The position numbers and the translations under genes were made by a program. 64,000 nucleotides of DNA from Chinchilla lanigera (Eukaryota > Chordata > Mammalia > Rodentia > Chinchillidae): positions 13,768,059 through 13,832,058 of the forward strand of contig NW_004955433.1 of NCBI RefSeq assembly GCF_000276665.1, given 5' to 3'. Positions 1-10,514 of the stretch are shown here, piece after piece. Position 1 is the stretch's first letter, and the number at the start of each line of letters is the position of its first letter. The notes under the pieces were generated by a model, which was not told where the DNA came from, did not search any database, and saw only the letters and a list, made by a program, of their open reading frames with translations.

Positions 1-134
1 AGCAGTGAGGTGGCAAAGGAAGTGGATCTATAAGGTAAGAGTTAGAATGATTTTCACCTTTTCATACTTTTTCTGCATTGTTTGAAATTCACTTACACGG
101 ACCATGAACTATTTCTATAATTAGAAAAAAAGGA

Positions 135-317
135 AAATGGCCTAGTGGCACATGCCTATAATTCCAGAACTTGGTGAGGCTGAAACAGGAAGATTGCAAG
201 TTTGAGCCCAGCCTAGGTAACTTAGCAACTTAGCAACACCCTGTCTCAAAATAAAAAACAAAACAGGGTGCAGCTCAGTGCAAATGCCTTGGGTTTGATC
301 TCCAGTACCAAAAAAGA
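135..317 (+). mobile_element. B1-dID composite SINE
   Basis: The left half reads like a diverged B1: a GTGGCACATGCC box, then GAGGCTGAAACAGGAAGAT, then CCCTGTCTCAAAA. It is followed directly by a tRNA-derived ID-like half (GCAGCTCAGTG ... TTTGATCTCCAGTACC) and a short A-rich tail. This order of halves defines B1-dID elements of non-murid rodents. No clear target-site duplication was found. Confidence 0.75.
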
Positions 318-1489
318 AATTAGTTCTTTTTATTGTGAGGAAAGACATAAGTGAAGTGCAAGCAAATAACCCTTAAAGATATGTAAAAGGAGAAGGACTC
401 CTGAAATGTCACAGCACAGCAGACAGACTCAACACATTATCTGGGGTGAATGAATAATCCCATAACACAGAGATCACTTCACCAGGCCAGGAGGCAGAGC
501 TCAGAGTCCTTTAAAGCCTCATCATCAATTATGAAAGAAAGATTTTGTCCTCCAGAAACACGTGTCCTTGGGAGGCCGTGAGCAGGAGGTCTGGCAGGTC
601 TTGGACACTGTGGGAGAGACAAGAGCTTCACTAGAAGATTGGGAGCAGAGGGTGCCAACACTGGGTCATCATAGGCATGGCCACACTCTTGACTACTTTG
701 TAACAGACCACTGTGTAGAGGGCTAAATAGGTCACGTAAGCTATTCTTTCCAGGTATCCCATAGGAATGTCTTGGTGTCTGCACTTTGTAGATGAGGAAG
801 CAGAGGCTGTCAAATTCCATATCTGGAGGGGCAGCACCAGGAGGAAGCTTCAATGGAGGTTCTGAGATAAGAACTTGGAGCACTCCTATGACATGATGGC
901 CTGGATCCTACATACCTCAGATCTGTTTACTGCCGCACCTCTGAGTAGAGCAACCTGCCAGGAGGACCTTTCCAGAGGTCCTCTACCTCCAGCGCCTGCC
1001 CTGGGTCCCAGCACTGGCATCCCAAGGAGTCAGAGTGGCTGAGCCTATCCAGAAAGGAAGAGAAAAGCTCAGTTTGGTGGCACAGAAAGGACAGGTCCCT
1101 TTTAGAGTAAATATAGGAGTCAAGAGCATGTTTGTTCATTGCCATTGTGATGGAAGACTTCTCAGAGAAGCTTTCCAAATCAGACTGGCTACCAAAGGTG
1201 GGCTGTACTCTGGCACATCCTTCCTAGCTGAGAGCCAGGAATGCTGCAGATGTTTCGATTCCCTCCAGAGCCCCCAAATTAAAACCCAACCTGGGAAGAG
1301 GACACTGGATCTACGTGGGAATTTTGAGCAGAGAGATGTCAGGGCTCTGGGTCTGTCTATTTTTAAGCTATGTATCCTGAAACACTGGTTTGTCAGAAGA
1401 GCCTTGAGGGCCACAGAGGATGGATCTAGGTGACATTCCTTCCATCTAGTCTCAAGAATTTCACCTTTTACCCATTTGATTAGGTTAGG
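318..1489. other. Unassigned unique sequence
   Basis: I see no gene or clear repeat. Open frames of up to 134 aa exist on both strands but resemble no protein I know and overlap one another. There is a palindromic E-box CACGTG at 559-564. A short stretch near 785-830 weakly resembles an antisense MIR core. Confidence 0.4.
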
Positions 1490-1652
1490 GCACCGCTAAG
1501 GGGAACATTTGGCAATGTCTCAAATTTTGGGTCCTCACAACCGGGATCATCTGTTGGGTATAGGCCAGGGATGTTGCTGGTCATCCTGGAGGGCAGCCTC
1601 CTACAATTATCCAGCCCAAAAGGCTCACAGTGCTAAGACTGAGAAGCTCTGG
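1490..1652 (+). mobile_element. hAT-Charlie DNA transposon remnant (MER5A-like)
   Basis: Matches the MER5A pattern in order: ACATTTGGCAATGTCT, a TCACAACCGGG segment, TAGGCCAGGGATGTTGCTG, then ATTATCCAGCCCAAAA and a TGAGAAGCTCTGG end. MER5A is a short non-autonomous element of the Charlie group. It is an inactive fossil without a transposase. Confidence 0.8.
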
Positions 1653-3798
1653 GATATATAATATTGCCTACTTTTTCCCTCCTAAAACAGCATTTCAACA
1701 GATGACAACTGAAGAGAAGTTACCAAAATATTTGCTAATTGCAAACTATTAATCAAACCCAAACCTTGAACAAACAGAAGTGTGACCCAGAGAGAATAAA
1801 GGGATTCCCCAGGATTGCATGGTCTGAGTGTAGCTGCAGACTCGAACACAGGCCCTTTCACCATTATGAGCCCTCCCTGACCGCACAGAAGCCTGGCCCC
1901 CATCACAGGCTCTTTCTCCAGTCATGGGAAATGGCCTCTTTCCTACTTGCTGCTCTAACACCACACTCCAGGAGAAGTTTCAGAGAAAGTTGTTTCTAAC
2001 AAAAACATGGAATGACAGTCATTCAAAACTCAAAATAAAATCTGTTTGCTTATAAAGAAATGAAGTTGGAAAGCAAGGAAGAGACAAAAGAACCTTCCCC
2101 AAACACCCATGCAAAGCAAGGCCAGCTGCAGGGAATTAAACAAGATTAATACCCACTCACGTTGACTGAGAGAGAAAAGGCACAGGAGAGGCATGCTTAA
2201 ATTCTTCCTCTCAAAGAATAATAGCTTTACCTCACATGGACAAGCAGATTTTCACTCTGAAAAAAAAGGAACCAAGTGCCTTTCCATAAGAAAGACCACG
2301 CGGGGACCTGCCAGTGATCAGGGAACTTGTCTTCCAGGAAAGATGAAATTTGTGATGCAGTAGCCACTTCAAAGGGCTGAGGACTCACAATCCACCACAA
2401 ACTGCTTGCCAGAGCTGGGAATAACCTTGGTGATCATCCAGGGGACACGAAGCAAGTGAGATGGGCTGATTTGGAGCGAGTATCAAAAGGCAGGCTTGCC
2501 CTTACTCTGCAGCCAGAAGCCAGTTCACCTGTCAGCCTACATTTAACTTGCACATACTTCTTTTGCCACCAAGACACCAGTTCCTCACCCTTGAGTTTAA
2601 ATACTTGTCTAAAAGTACACTTGGGAAGTACTCAACCAATCCCATATCCTTGCTGTACAGTGCAAAAAGTCAGGCAAGAAGAGAGGAAAGGCTTTGCCTG
2701 AGTCAGGAGATGCCCACACCTCCCATGTCCAGGTTGGGGTCCTTTCCCAGACAGGAAGGAGATTATAGCCAGCAAACAAATCCTCTGTGGGTATACTACT
2801 AAAAGTTTGTTTTGTTTTTAAGGCTTCATTATAAAATTAAAGTAAATCTCCACCGACACAAAATACACAAAGCTCTATCACCAGACATTTTGGGAAGCAG
2901 ATTCGCCATCCTCAGTGAGGAAGACGTTCCCTTACAAAACGTGCCGGCATCTCAGCTGTGGTGTCTCCAGATTTCCCATCATCAATGTGTCACTATTTCC
3001 CTGGCACATTGGGTCCAGCCGCAGTGGTATCACCTGCCGAGACCTCAGTCCCCCCAGCTTCCCTCTGGTGGTTTCCATGGCAACATTTACACCTCCCATG
3101 ATCCAGGCAGGATTTAGGCCAACCTAAGAGCTCTTGCAAAGGTTGGTTTGTTTTTTTTTTTTTTCTTTCCTGATTCCAGCCCCCAGAATTGTCTCTTTTT
3201 CTCTTAAATATCAATGGATTTTATTTTAATTTTGAGGCCGACCATTAGAGTCCAGCTGTTGTAATATTGTCTGCTTTGTCAGCAAGTGGCAGCCAGCCAC
3301 AGCCAAAACTCTTCATCCTTGTTCCTTTCAGCACAGAGGGCTGTAATAAGGAACAGGAGAATTCACCCTCAAATAAAACCCTTCCCCTTTGATCTGAGCC
3401 TTTTTGACGGTGCTTGTGGGTGTTGAGCATGGCTTTGATCCTTTGCCTGCCAAAAGCCACAGAAGATTTTCCATGCTTTCTCTTACATTTAGAATGAAGC
3501 AGAACCATCATCACATGGCAAGCAAAGACAGGGAATGAAAAATGTGAACATCTACTCGCTAATGGTGACTGTACATTTGGGAGGCCATGATCAGTGGAGC
3601 AGGGAATGAGCAGTAGAAATTTTTCTTACAATGCTCTCTGTCCAGGTTAGTCAAGTCCCAGGGGGACTGCTCTCATCTTCAGATAGAAGGGAATGGTGTG
3701 ATATCTTCACTGTGCACCACTTCCTGATCATCAGAACTGACCTGTGGGAGACATAGAAAGGTTTGACAGAGAAGATTAGTTCATTTTCCCAGTCCCGA
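1653..3798. other. Unassigned unique sequence
   Basis: About 2.1 kb without a recognisable gene or repeat. It includes a T-run at about 3149-3165. AT-rich sequence follows at 3200-3240 and more balanced sequence at 3250-3520. Frames of 60-100 aa occur without any family resemblance. Confidence 0.4.
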
Positions 3799-4183
3799 TG
3801 CTATAGTTTGGATCTGAAATGACTCTCAAAGGTTCATGCGTCAGTGGCTTGGGCAAAGGCCATATTGCCAGCATGGTGCTATTGGGAGATGATAAATCCT
3901 TTGAGGATTGTGGCCTAGTGGGAAGTCTCTAGATCACTGGGGCATGTGGGACCTAACCTGCCCATGTCTTTTTTCTCCCTGGCTTATGGCATGTGTATTA
4001 TATTTTATTCCACCACATACTCGCTCCATGATGTGCTACCTTGCCAAAGGCCAAAGACAACAAGGCCAATTGATTGTATACTGGAATATCCAAAGCTATG
4101 AGCCAAAATAAACCTTTTGTCTCTATAAGTTGATTATCTTAAGTACCCTATTTTGTTATAGTGACAGAAAGCTGGCTGATGCA
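3799..4183 (+). mobile_element. Solo LTR of an MT-type MaLR (ERVL-MaLR)
   Basis: Starts TGCTATAGTTTGGATCTG and ends GCTGGCTGATGCA, so it has the TG...CA termini of an LTR. Near the 3' end is AGCCAAAATAAACC, the polyadenylation region typical of rodent MT/ORR LTRs, followed by a GTTATAGTGACAGAAAGCTG end. The flanking five bases CCCGA and CCTGA agree at four of five positions, as expected for an aged 5-bp target-site duplication. No internal retroviral sequence is adjacent, so this is a solo LTR. Confidence 0.8.
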
Positions 4184-5055
4184 CCTGACCAACATTGTGC
4201 AAAATCATTGCCTATTCAAATTCTTCCAAGATGAGATTCACAGTCGAATAGGGTTATTTGAGGCATCTTCTGCAGCTTTCACAGTCCTGAGCCCAGAAAA
4301 ACTTGAAGGAAACTTGGGAGACACACAAGTGTGGTGCCTGTTGGGGACACTTTATATTCTCTGATTTATTGAAAGACATGGATGGTAACATCTTAAATTT
4401 CCATCTTCCACTTGTTGCCTGAAATGCCAACCTTGGTGACTCCTGTACAACACAGATGCCCAGGAGAAGGGTGTGGGTGGTAGAGCTTAAGGTAGTTGAA
4501 TGAGAAGATGACTTTACCAGTCCAAAAGAAAACATGCCAACATGAATGGTCTAGAGGCCAGGGGAAAGATGGGAGAGGAGAGAGGAAAGAAAGATATATA
4601 AAGAAGTGGAAGCAATGAGGAAAGCTGCTTCCTTCACAATTCTGACAAAGGGCCAGCCTGGGGAAAGATCATTTTAGCACTATTTATTCATCTGCCTGAA
4701 CTTGGAGAAGAAGACCCCTTTGGTCAGAGAGCCCTGAAACAGAGCTTTATTTAAAGGAAAGCTGAGAAAGCAAGGACACAATTTCTATGCTGAAAGGTAC
4801 TGACTTTGAGTTGGGCCAAAACAAGACACTCTCTTGTGTGAAAGCATGAGTGCTTGTATCTGCGGGTGTCCATATGCTGCCAACTCCAGCCTGTGAGGAC
4901 TAAGGAAATATCAGATCAGCCTTACAAACCAACATGCTCAGCTCAGGGCCCGGAATCAGAACAAGGCTCAATCAACATTTGTTTAATTAATAAACTAGCT
5001 AATCAAAGGAGAGAAACAAATGGCCTGAGTAAAAAACTTGCAACATGAAGTGATA
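4184..5055. other. Unassigned unique sequence
   Basis: No repeat or gene recognised. There is a purine-rich patch at about 4560-4620 (GGGAGAGGAGAGAGG). Confidence 0.4.
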
Positions 5056-5145
5056 TAGGGCCAAGAGATCTGAGTTCCAATCTTATGTCTGCTATTATAT
5101 GTGCTTTTAAGTTGATAAGCTAGGCAAGTCAGACTACTTCAATTA
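5056..5145 (+). mobile_element. MIR SINE fragment
   Basis: Resembles the MIR left-core: TCTGAGTTCCAATC, a CTGCTATTATATGTG segment in place of the usual CCACTTACTAGCTGTG, then GGCAAGTCAGACTACTTC. Diverged and partial. Confidence 0.55.
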
Positions 5146-5154
5146 AGAGTGCTT

Positions 5155-5270
5155 ACCAGTATTATTATATGGAAAACTCAGGCTCACATGAATTCAGTAA
5201 TTAGCCTATGGCAATGCCTGGGATTAAACCCAGGTTTATCTGACTGCTCTTTACTGTATGACACTGTTTC
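5155..5270 (-). mobile_element. MIR SINE fragment, antisense
   Basis: Antisense MIR core: GGAAAACTCAGGCTCAC, then GGGATTAAACCCAGGTTTATCTGACTG, which corresponds to the usual GGATTCGAACCCAGG box on this strand. Confidence 0.65.
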
Positions 5271-5354
5271 TTGGTTTTTAAGATAAAAACACTCACCTAG
5301 CAAGCATAATGGCCATAGAAGCCCTTGTCATTGTGGCATCAGGTCAGGTTTCCT

Positions 5355-5530
5355 TACCCCAGGTACGGTCAGCGTCCCATGTGTCTAATCCACACTTCCC
5401 CACCCATCACTCTGGAAGACTATGAGCAGCACAAGATGCCAACTTGTCTTGTTCTGCCCTAGGTCCCCAACTCCTAGTGCTATATCTCACCAGAAGAGCA
5501 TAGCAGAATACTTACTGAGTCAAATGGATT
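5355..5530 (+). mobile_element. L2 LINE 3'-end fragment
   Basis: Resembles the L2 3' UTR: an ACTCTGGAAGACTATGAGCAGC segment, then CCCCAACTCCTAGTGCTATATC and ACTTACTGAGTCAAATGGA. These parallel the conserved 'agactgtgagctcc ... ccagtgcctagcac' series of L2. Confidence 0.55.
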
Positions 5531-6149
5531 GAAAAATAATACAGAAGTTCTCTCTTTTCTCTATCCATGCAAACGGAGATACCTGGCCACTTGAGCCTCC
5601 AGGTTAACAAACATTCTTTCTAAATAGGTTGCTAAATGTCCCAGAGTTCAGGTGAGCAACTCTTCAAACTTCTTACAACAGGAAGTTCCTGCCTTCAGCA
5701 CCCATGATGTTTCCCAAGCTCCACATCCAGGCCTCCCTCACACAGGCAAATCCCCCTGCAGACTAATCACAAACGCTCCTCCGGGTGATGTTATAAAGTG
5801 AGATGAGTTTCATGATCAGAGGTCTTCTAACACTTGATTCTCTTCTACTCTTCTCCAGGATGCCCTAGCACCCCACAGAAGATGTAAATCTAGTGTTAAG
5901 CGTAATTCTTCCTCGCATGCCCAGAGCAAGGCCCAATTGCTCCAGGAAGGCTTCCTTATACTGGCTGCTCTATGCTCTGCATGACCTGGCATGCAGCAAG
6001 ATTAGGACATAGCATTTAGCTGCTGATGCAAAGTCTTCGTGTTTACAGAAAATACCCCCAGTAGAGAAAAGAGAGCCCCATGATTAGTTGATAAATAGAA
6101 TGAAAAGGAAATTTTTATTTATTAATCACCTAGGAACTCTTTGTAAGGC
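5531..6149. other. Mostly unassigned; weak L2-like patch
   Basis: No gene seen. A patch near 5930-6030 (CAGGAAGGCTTCCTTATACT) weakly resembles L2 3' UTR sequence. The rest is unassigned. Confidence 0.35.
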
Positions 6150-6320
6150 TATAAACTGGCTATCTCATTGAATCATTGCCACAACACTCCCAGAAAGTAG
6201 ATTGTCCCCACATTATCTATGAGAATATCAAGACTCAGAACATTTAAGTCTTTTCTCCAAGTTCATAGAGAAAAAAGTGACAGACAACATTTGATTTCAG
6301 GTCTGCCTGCCTCCAGAGAT
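6150..6320 (-). mobile_element. MIR SINE, antisense
   Basis: Follows antisense MIR order: ATCATTGCCACAACACTCCCAGAAAGTAG, TTGTCCCCACATTATCTATGAG, AAGACTCAGAAC, then TTGATTTCAGGTCTGCCTGCCTCC. The last element is the diverged counterpart of the conserved CGAACCCAGG box. Confidence 0.65.
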
Positions 6321-7104
6321 CTTTAGTCTCAGACTGTATAGGCAGTACCTTCTAAAGACTCTGTTACAGCTGGTCAGTGCTGGTGTCCATGTAGGTAGAA
6401 CATACTTCCTGGTAATCAGAAAGACGCTTGGACTTAAACAAGACAGCATCATACTGAGATTATCCCTGTGTCCCTGTTTCCTGGTGAGAGCATTTGAGGA
6501 GAGGGACGTTGATTGATGTAGATTATAATAATACTCATTTGTCTGTAATTATTCCCTGAATTCCAGCCAAAATGGACCACACTGAGCTGCAGCTGTACAA
6601 GATATCTGGATTCTCCCACATACCAAACAGTCAAGACAGGATGGTCAGTGAGGGGGCCAAGTGGGGGCAAAAAAGATATTTCCATTCAATGAATATTTAC
6701 TGCATCCTTACTCTACACTAGAACTTAAAGGGGGAGACAAGGAAGGTTTGGAGCTGAAGATGCTTTATGTCAATTAAATGTTTATTTCAAAAATGCAAAA
6801 ATGAAAAAATATTGTTCTCTTTCTTTCAGAAAAGTCGCAGACCCATGAATGAAAATCAACAGTGTGGCGGAGTTGCAGACACCATGATCAGTGTGTGCTG
6901 GGAGAGCCCAGGGAAAGTTATTCCCTAGGTGACCTAGGGAAGATCCAAAAATGGGGACTTGGAAGCTAGATCTTGCAAGCAATGTCCCCTAGGTTGTTCG
7001 TTAGTTGAACAAGAAGATGGAGGTAGGGGCAATCCGGCAGGGAGAGCAGCCTGAATAAGGCTGAAGCGCATGTGTAAGCATGGTATGCTGGAGGCTGAGC
7101 ATGA
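6321..7104. other. Unassigned unique sequence
   Basis: I recognise no repeat or gene. The A-rich segment at 6780-6830 does not look like a SINE tail with an attached body. Confidence 0.4.
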
Positions 7105-7300
7105 AGTTCTGTGCCACACACTGGCTGAGAGACTCCGGGCAGTTAGTTTCTCGGTGTCTCAGTATCTTCCTCCATGAAATGGAAAGACTGATAGTCCCCT
7201 ACCCATACAGTTGGTGTAAAGACTATATATTGCTATATGCCTAATATTTCGAAGACCTCCTGGCACATACAGGTGCTCCATAAAAGCTAGTTAATGTTCT
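7105..7300 (+). mobile_element. MIR SINE
   Basis: Sense MIR: a GTGCCACACACTGGCTG region, TCTCGGTGTCTCAGTATCTTCC, TCCATGAAATGG, a GGTGTAAAGACTATAT segment, and CTGGCACATACAGGTGCTCC, equivalent to the MIR 3' 'cctggcacatagtaggtgctc' region. Confidence 0.75.
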
Positions 7301-7307
7301 CATTCTT

Positions 7308-7379
7308 TGGTGATGGCGATGGTGATGGCGATGGCGATGGTGATGGTGATGGTGATGGCGATGCTGATGGTGATGGTGA
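7308..7379 (+). repeat. (GATGGT/GATGGC)n hexanucleotide repeat
   Basis: About twelve units of GATGGT or GATGGC with one GATGCT, directly after the MIR 3' end. The pattern of C/T variants suggests duplication of already diverged units. Confidence 0.95.
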
Positions 7380-7433
7380 GACAGTAAGGAGGAATGAGGG
7401 CAGGACTTTACACCAAAGCTAAGTTCCTGAGAA

Positions 7434-7496
7434 CTTCAAATACGCTTCAAATACGCTTCAAATACGCTTGGTGGGAAGAAATAGGGAAGAAATAGG
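7434..7496 (+). repeat. Two adjacent short tandem repeats with 11-bp units
   Basis: CTTCAAATACG occurs three times in perfect tandem (7434-7466). After nine bases comes a different 11-bp unit, GAAGAAATAGG, twice in perfect tandem (7475-7496). The equal unit length of two unrelated motifs is notable. Confidence 0.95.
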
Positions 7497-8573
7497 GAAT
7501 TTCACTCCATGAGCAATAAGGGCTTCTGTTTCAGAGCAGAGCTCCTGCAAACAAAGAGCTTTGGACTTAACACATAGTGCTTCCATCCCCCTTGCTACCA
7601 GGTGAACCCCCACCACCACCAACATGTGGTAAAGCCAACACACTCATCCCAGGGCTTTCTGGGAGCAGGATGGGGAAATATGAGCTCAACTTGAGAAGAA
7701 AGGCCCTACACAAAGCCCCTGGCACTGTTTCCTTAACACGCCTCCTAAGGGGATCTGTGAGATTTGTGAGGAAGTTCCCAAGAATGCCCTACTCCACAAG
7801 AAACTGCCAATCTTCCATCTTTCTGCTCCACTCACTGGATCCCTCCATCCACACCCATCCCATTTCTCAAACAACTCATGACAAATGAAGATAGCGCACT
7901 GTCCCATCAGCCTTCCCAGGCAATCAGTCTGTCACTGACTTATTGGCCACTAGACTGGGCTTGGTATTGCTTAATTATCTCCTCCCTTCCTTGCTCTGAT
8001 GGGTTCTTCTTCAATTCATCTCTCCCCTAGCCTCATGCTTCTACCCCTGGAGTGGGCCTGACTCTCCAGCTATGTTCCTGCTCCTTCGCATCAGGGCCCG
8101 TATTCTTCACAGTCTTCTTGAACACGGGGGCCTCTGTTCTGCTCTTCTCAGTCTGTCCATGCTACTTCTCAGCTGCCACAGGAGACTGATTCTTCCATAG
8201 CATGCCCTCAAATGATGATAGTCACCCTTCTTTTGGCCTACATATGCAGGGTGACCTCTGACTTTTCCCACATCCAAAGCCTGTCACAGCTTAGCTCCTC
8301 CCTGGCCTTCTATCAGCCATGAGAACTTTGAATTGTAGGGTGATTCCCCCCAGATAGATGGGTTGCCATGTGAAGACCTCTCTACCCCACCCCACCAGGC
8401 TCATTCACTTTGTACTACTACCTCCTGAGGGGTTCTCCTTCTCTCTTGGAAGCCTAGACTGCATCTTTCCTTTCCCTCCATTCTCTCCATTCCAGACACA
8501 GTTGTCCCAAAAAGAATAAAGAAAGCTGCTTGTATTTTCCCAAAGAAAATGAAACACAAAGAGAATCTAGAAT
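7497..8573. other. Unassigned, partly pyrimidine-rich
   Basis: The stretch 7960-8400 is pyrimidine-rich and faintly resembles L2 3' UTR sequence, but no diagnostic box was found. No coding exon is supported. Confidence 0.35.
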
Positions 8574-8654
8574 GCTGGGGGATGTAGCTCAGTGGCACAA
8601 GTGCCTGCCTGGCAAGCACAAGATCCTGAGTGGGATTCCCAGTACAAAAAAAAG
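8574..8654 (+). mobile_element. ID SINE (tRNA-derived)
   Basis: Carries the ID A-box region GATGTAGCTCAGTGGCAC, then GCCTGCCTGGCAAGCACAAG, then a degraded B box (GTGGGATTCCC) and an A8 tail. The internal A and B boxes are the RNA polymerase III promoter inherited from a tRNA. The B box here has decayed. Confidence 0.85.
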
Positions 8655-9355
8655 TAGAAAGTGTAAAACAAGGACCTAAGACTCCACCTGTGTCGATGTG
8701 ACAGTGGAAAGATGGAGTTGCAACAAGGCAGCAAATGGCAATTTCTTTTGCCTGAGATTGAGTCAAGGCTGTCTAACCCCCTTGCCTCTGAGAGAAACTG
8801 CCCTCCGGCCTTCCTCCAAGTTGGAGATGACTAAGAACCCAGAAGCTGGATGAACTATCTCACTCTTCTCTACTTATCTTCACGCTGCCACAGAAACTCT
8901 GGGTAAAAGAAAAACTGGTGAAAGGCTTGGGTCTTCCCGGTGTCCCCTTTCTTTCTTACCGAACTGGAACGAAGAATGAGGATGAAAGATCCACCACTTT
9001 CAACCCATTTCTCACAGTCATCAGCACAGCCAACTTGTACCTGGAAGTTAAATTAAATCAAACCAAAAGTAAAGCAGGAATGGCTGCTGTTGGACACCAG
9101 GGTGAATTGGTAGATCAAAGGATAGAACACAGAGGTGGAAGAAAGAACTTCTGTGTATTTTGGGGGAGGGAAAGGTGTCTGACAGCCAAGGGCTGAAAAC
9201 GTGCCACACCTGGAGGCAGGGAATCTGATCTAATCATCTTTTCAGTTCCATTCTAGTTAGTAAAAGAGTCCAAAGGAGGGAGCAATGGTCCATAGGTGGA
9301 CGACAGTAGATCTGAGGCCTGTGGCTGCACCTACCTCTATGATGACTGTGTTGAC
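8655..9355. other. Unassigned unique sequence
   Basis: No repeat recognised. A 92-aa open frame at 8918-9196 has no family resemblance and is at a length expected by chance. Confidence 0.35.
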
Positions 9356-9359
9356 TGTA

Positions 9360-9500
9360 TGGAGAACTCAAGGAATCTGGATTCTGTTACCTCTGCAAAC
9401 CTTGAGCAAGTCTATTCCCTTCTTGGGTTCCATGTCACCATCCTAAAAATGAGAAGACTGGACTAGATATCTCTAATAGATCCGTACCCTGCCCTCCAAG
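9360..9500 (+). mobile_element. MIR/MIR3-like SINE fragment
   Basis: GGAATCTGGATTCTGTTACC, then TTGAGCAAGT, a short C/T-rich block, ACCATCCTAAAAATGAG and GGACTAGATATCTCTAA follow the order of MIR3, ending in a 'gactagatgacctctaagg'-like segment. Confidence 0.65.
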
Positions 9501-9849
9501 GTGGTTTGAGTGTCTACTGTATGCTGAAACTGTTGGACATGTCATCCTGAATGTCCCACACATATCCATGCCCTGCCTTACAGGAAGGAAAACAGAGTGA
9601 ACATCCAGGGAGGCAATTTCTCTCTAACTGACTAAGGTAAAAGGTGCACTGTCCCTTCTTTTCATGTCTTTACTGAGAATTTGACTGCATGAGAAACTAT
9701 AGATGTGCCCAGACTCAAAACTGTTAGTAAGGACAAGGGATTGTGGTAGACAATGTACTACTATCTCTGCTATGGAACTTGAATAATACCTACTTTCTGT
9801 GCACCAGAGTAAAGGTACATCTCTTCCGGAGGTTGTTTTGTTTAGTTTT

Positions 9850-9975
9850 CACAGCACAATGAGAGCGTTAGCACTGTCCTTTACAGATAATGAAAATGAG
9901 GCACTGAGAAGTTCACTGTGAACAGTGAGAGGCAAAGTGATGATCAAAATCCAAATCTGGCTCATGGATTTTTCT
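9850..9975 (-). mobile_element. MIR SINE fragment, antisense
   Basis: Antisense core: TTACAGATAATGAAAATGAGG, ACTGAGAAGTTCAC, GTGATGATCAAAATCCAAATCTGG. The box is diverged but in the correct order. Confidence 0.65.
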
Positions 9976-10004
9976 ATTCGGTGATTACTCTGCCTTTTAT
10001 CCCT

Positions 10005-10514
10005 TGTTATGGTTTGGATCTAAAACTTCTCTCAAAGGCTCATGTAATGATGGCTTGGTCCCCAGTAGAACAATGCTCAGAGGTAGGGTTTTGGGAAGAT
10101 AATTGGATCATAAATGCTCTAGCTCATCTGTCGATTAATCCATTGATGGATTCATAGTAATTTGATGGCATTGTTAGAAGGTGATGGAAACAGGAAGTTG
10201 GGCATGGGGGCCATGCCCTCAGGAACTATATCTTGTCCCCAGACCCTTCTGCTCTCTGTCTCTGTCTCTCTGTCGCTGTCTCTGTCTGTCTCTCTCTGTC
10301 TCTCTTTCTCTCTTTCTGTCCCCTCCACCCCCTGGCTGCCATCAGGTGAAAGTGCTCTGCCACGCCCTTCTTCCATGATCTCCAGCTTCAGCACAGGCCC
10401 AGAAAAGACAAGACCAAATAACCAAGAACTTGAACTTCTGAAACCTGAGCTAAAATAAAATCTCTAAGTTGATTTTTTTCAGATATTAGGTCACAGGGAT
10501 GGAACGTTAACACA
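10005..10514 (+). mobile_element. Complete solo LTR, MT-type MaLR, with target-site duplication
   Basis: Begins TGTTATGGTTTGGATC and ends GTTAACACA (TG...CA). It is flanked by a perfect 5-bp direct repeat, TCCCT, at 10000-10004 and 10515-10519. An AATAAA-like region (CTAAAATAAAATC) lies near the 3' end, as in other MaLR LTRs. It is longer than the similar LTR at 3.8 kb, partly because of an internal CT/GTCT expansion. No internal proviral region is attached. Confidence 0.85.
10250..10320 (+). repeat. CTCTGT/CT-rich low-complexity tract inside the LTR
   Basis: Runs of CTCTGTCT interrupted by CTGTCGCTG and CTTTCTCT. It is embedded in the MaLR LTR, where a C/T-rich stretch normally precedes the 3' part. 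On the opposite strand it translates as an Arg/Glu/Asp-rich artefact. Confidence 0.9.

Noticed and set aside
7308..7379. Regular GATGGY repeat as a possible CRISPR-like array
   Set aside because: Units are contiguous six-mers with no spacers, in a mammalian genome; it is a microsatellite.
10152..10394. Arg/Glu/Asp-rich minus-strand frame
   Set aside because: Produced by the CT/GTCT low-complexity tract inside a MaLR LTR.
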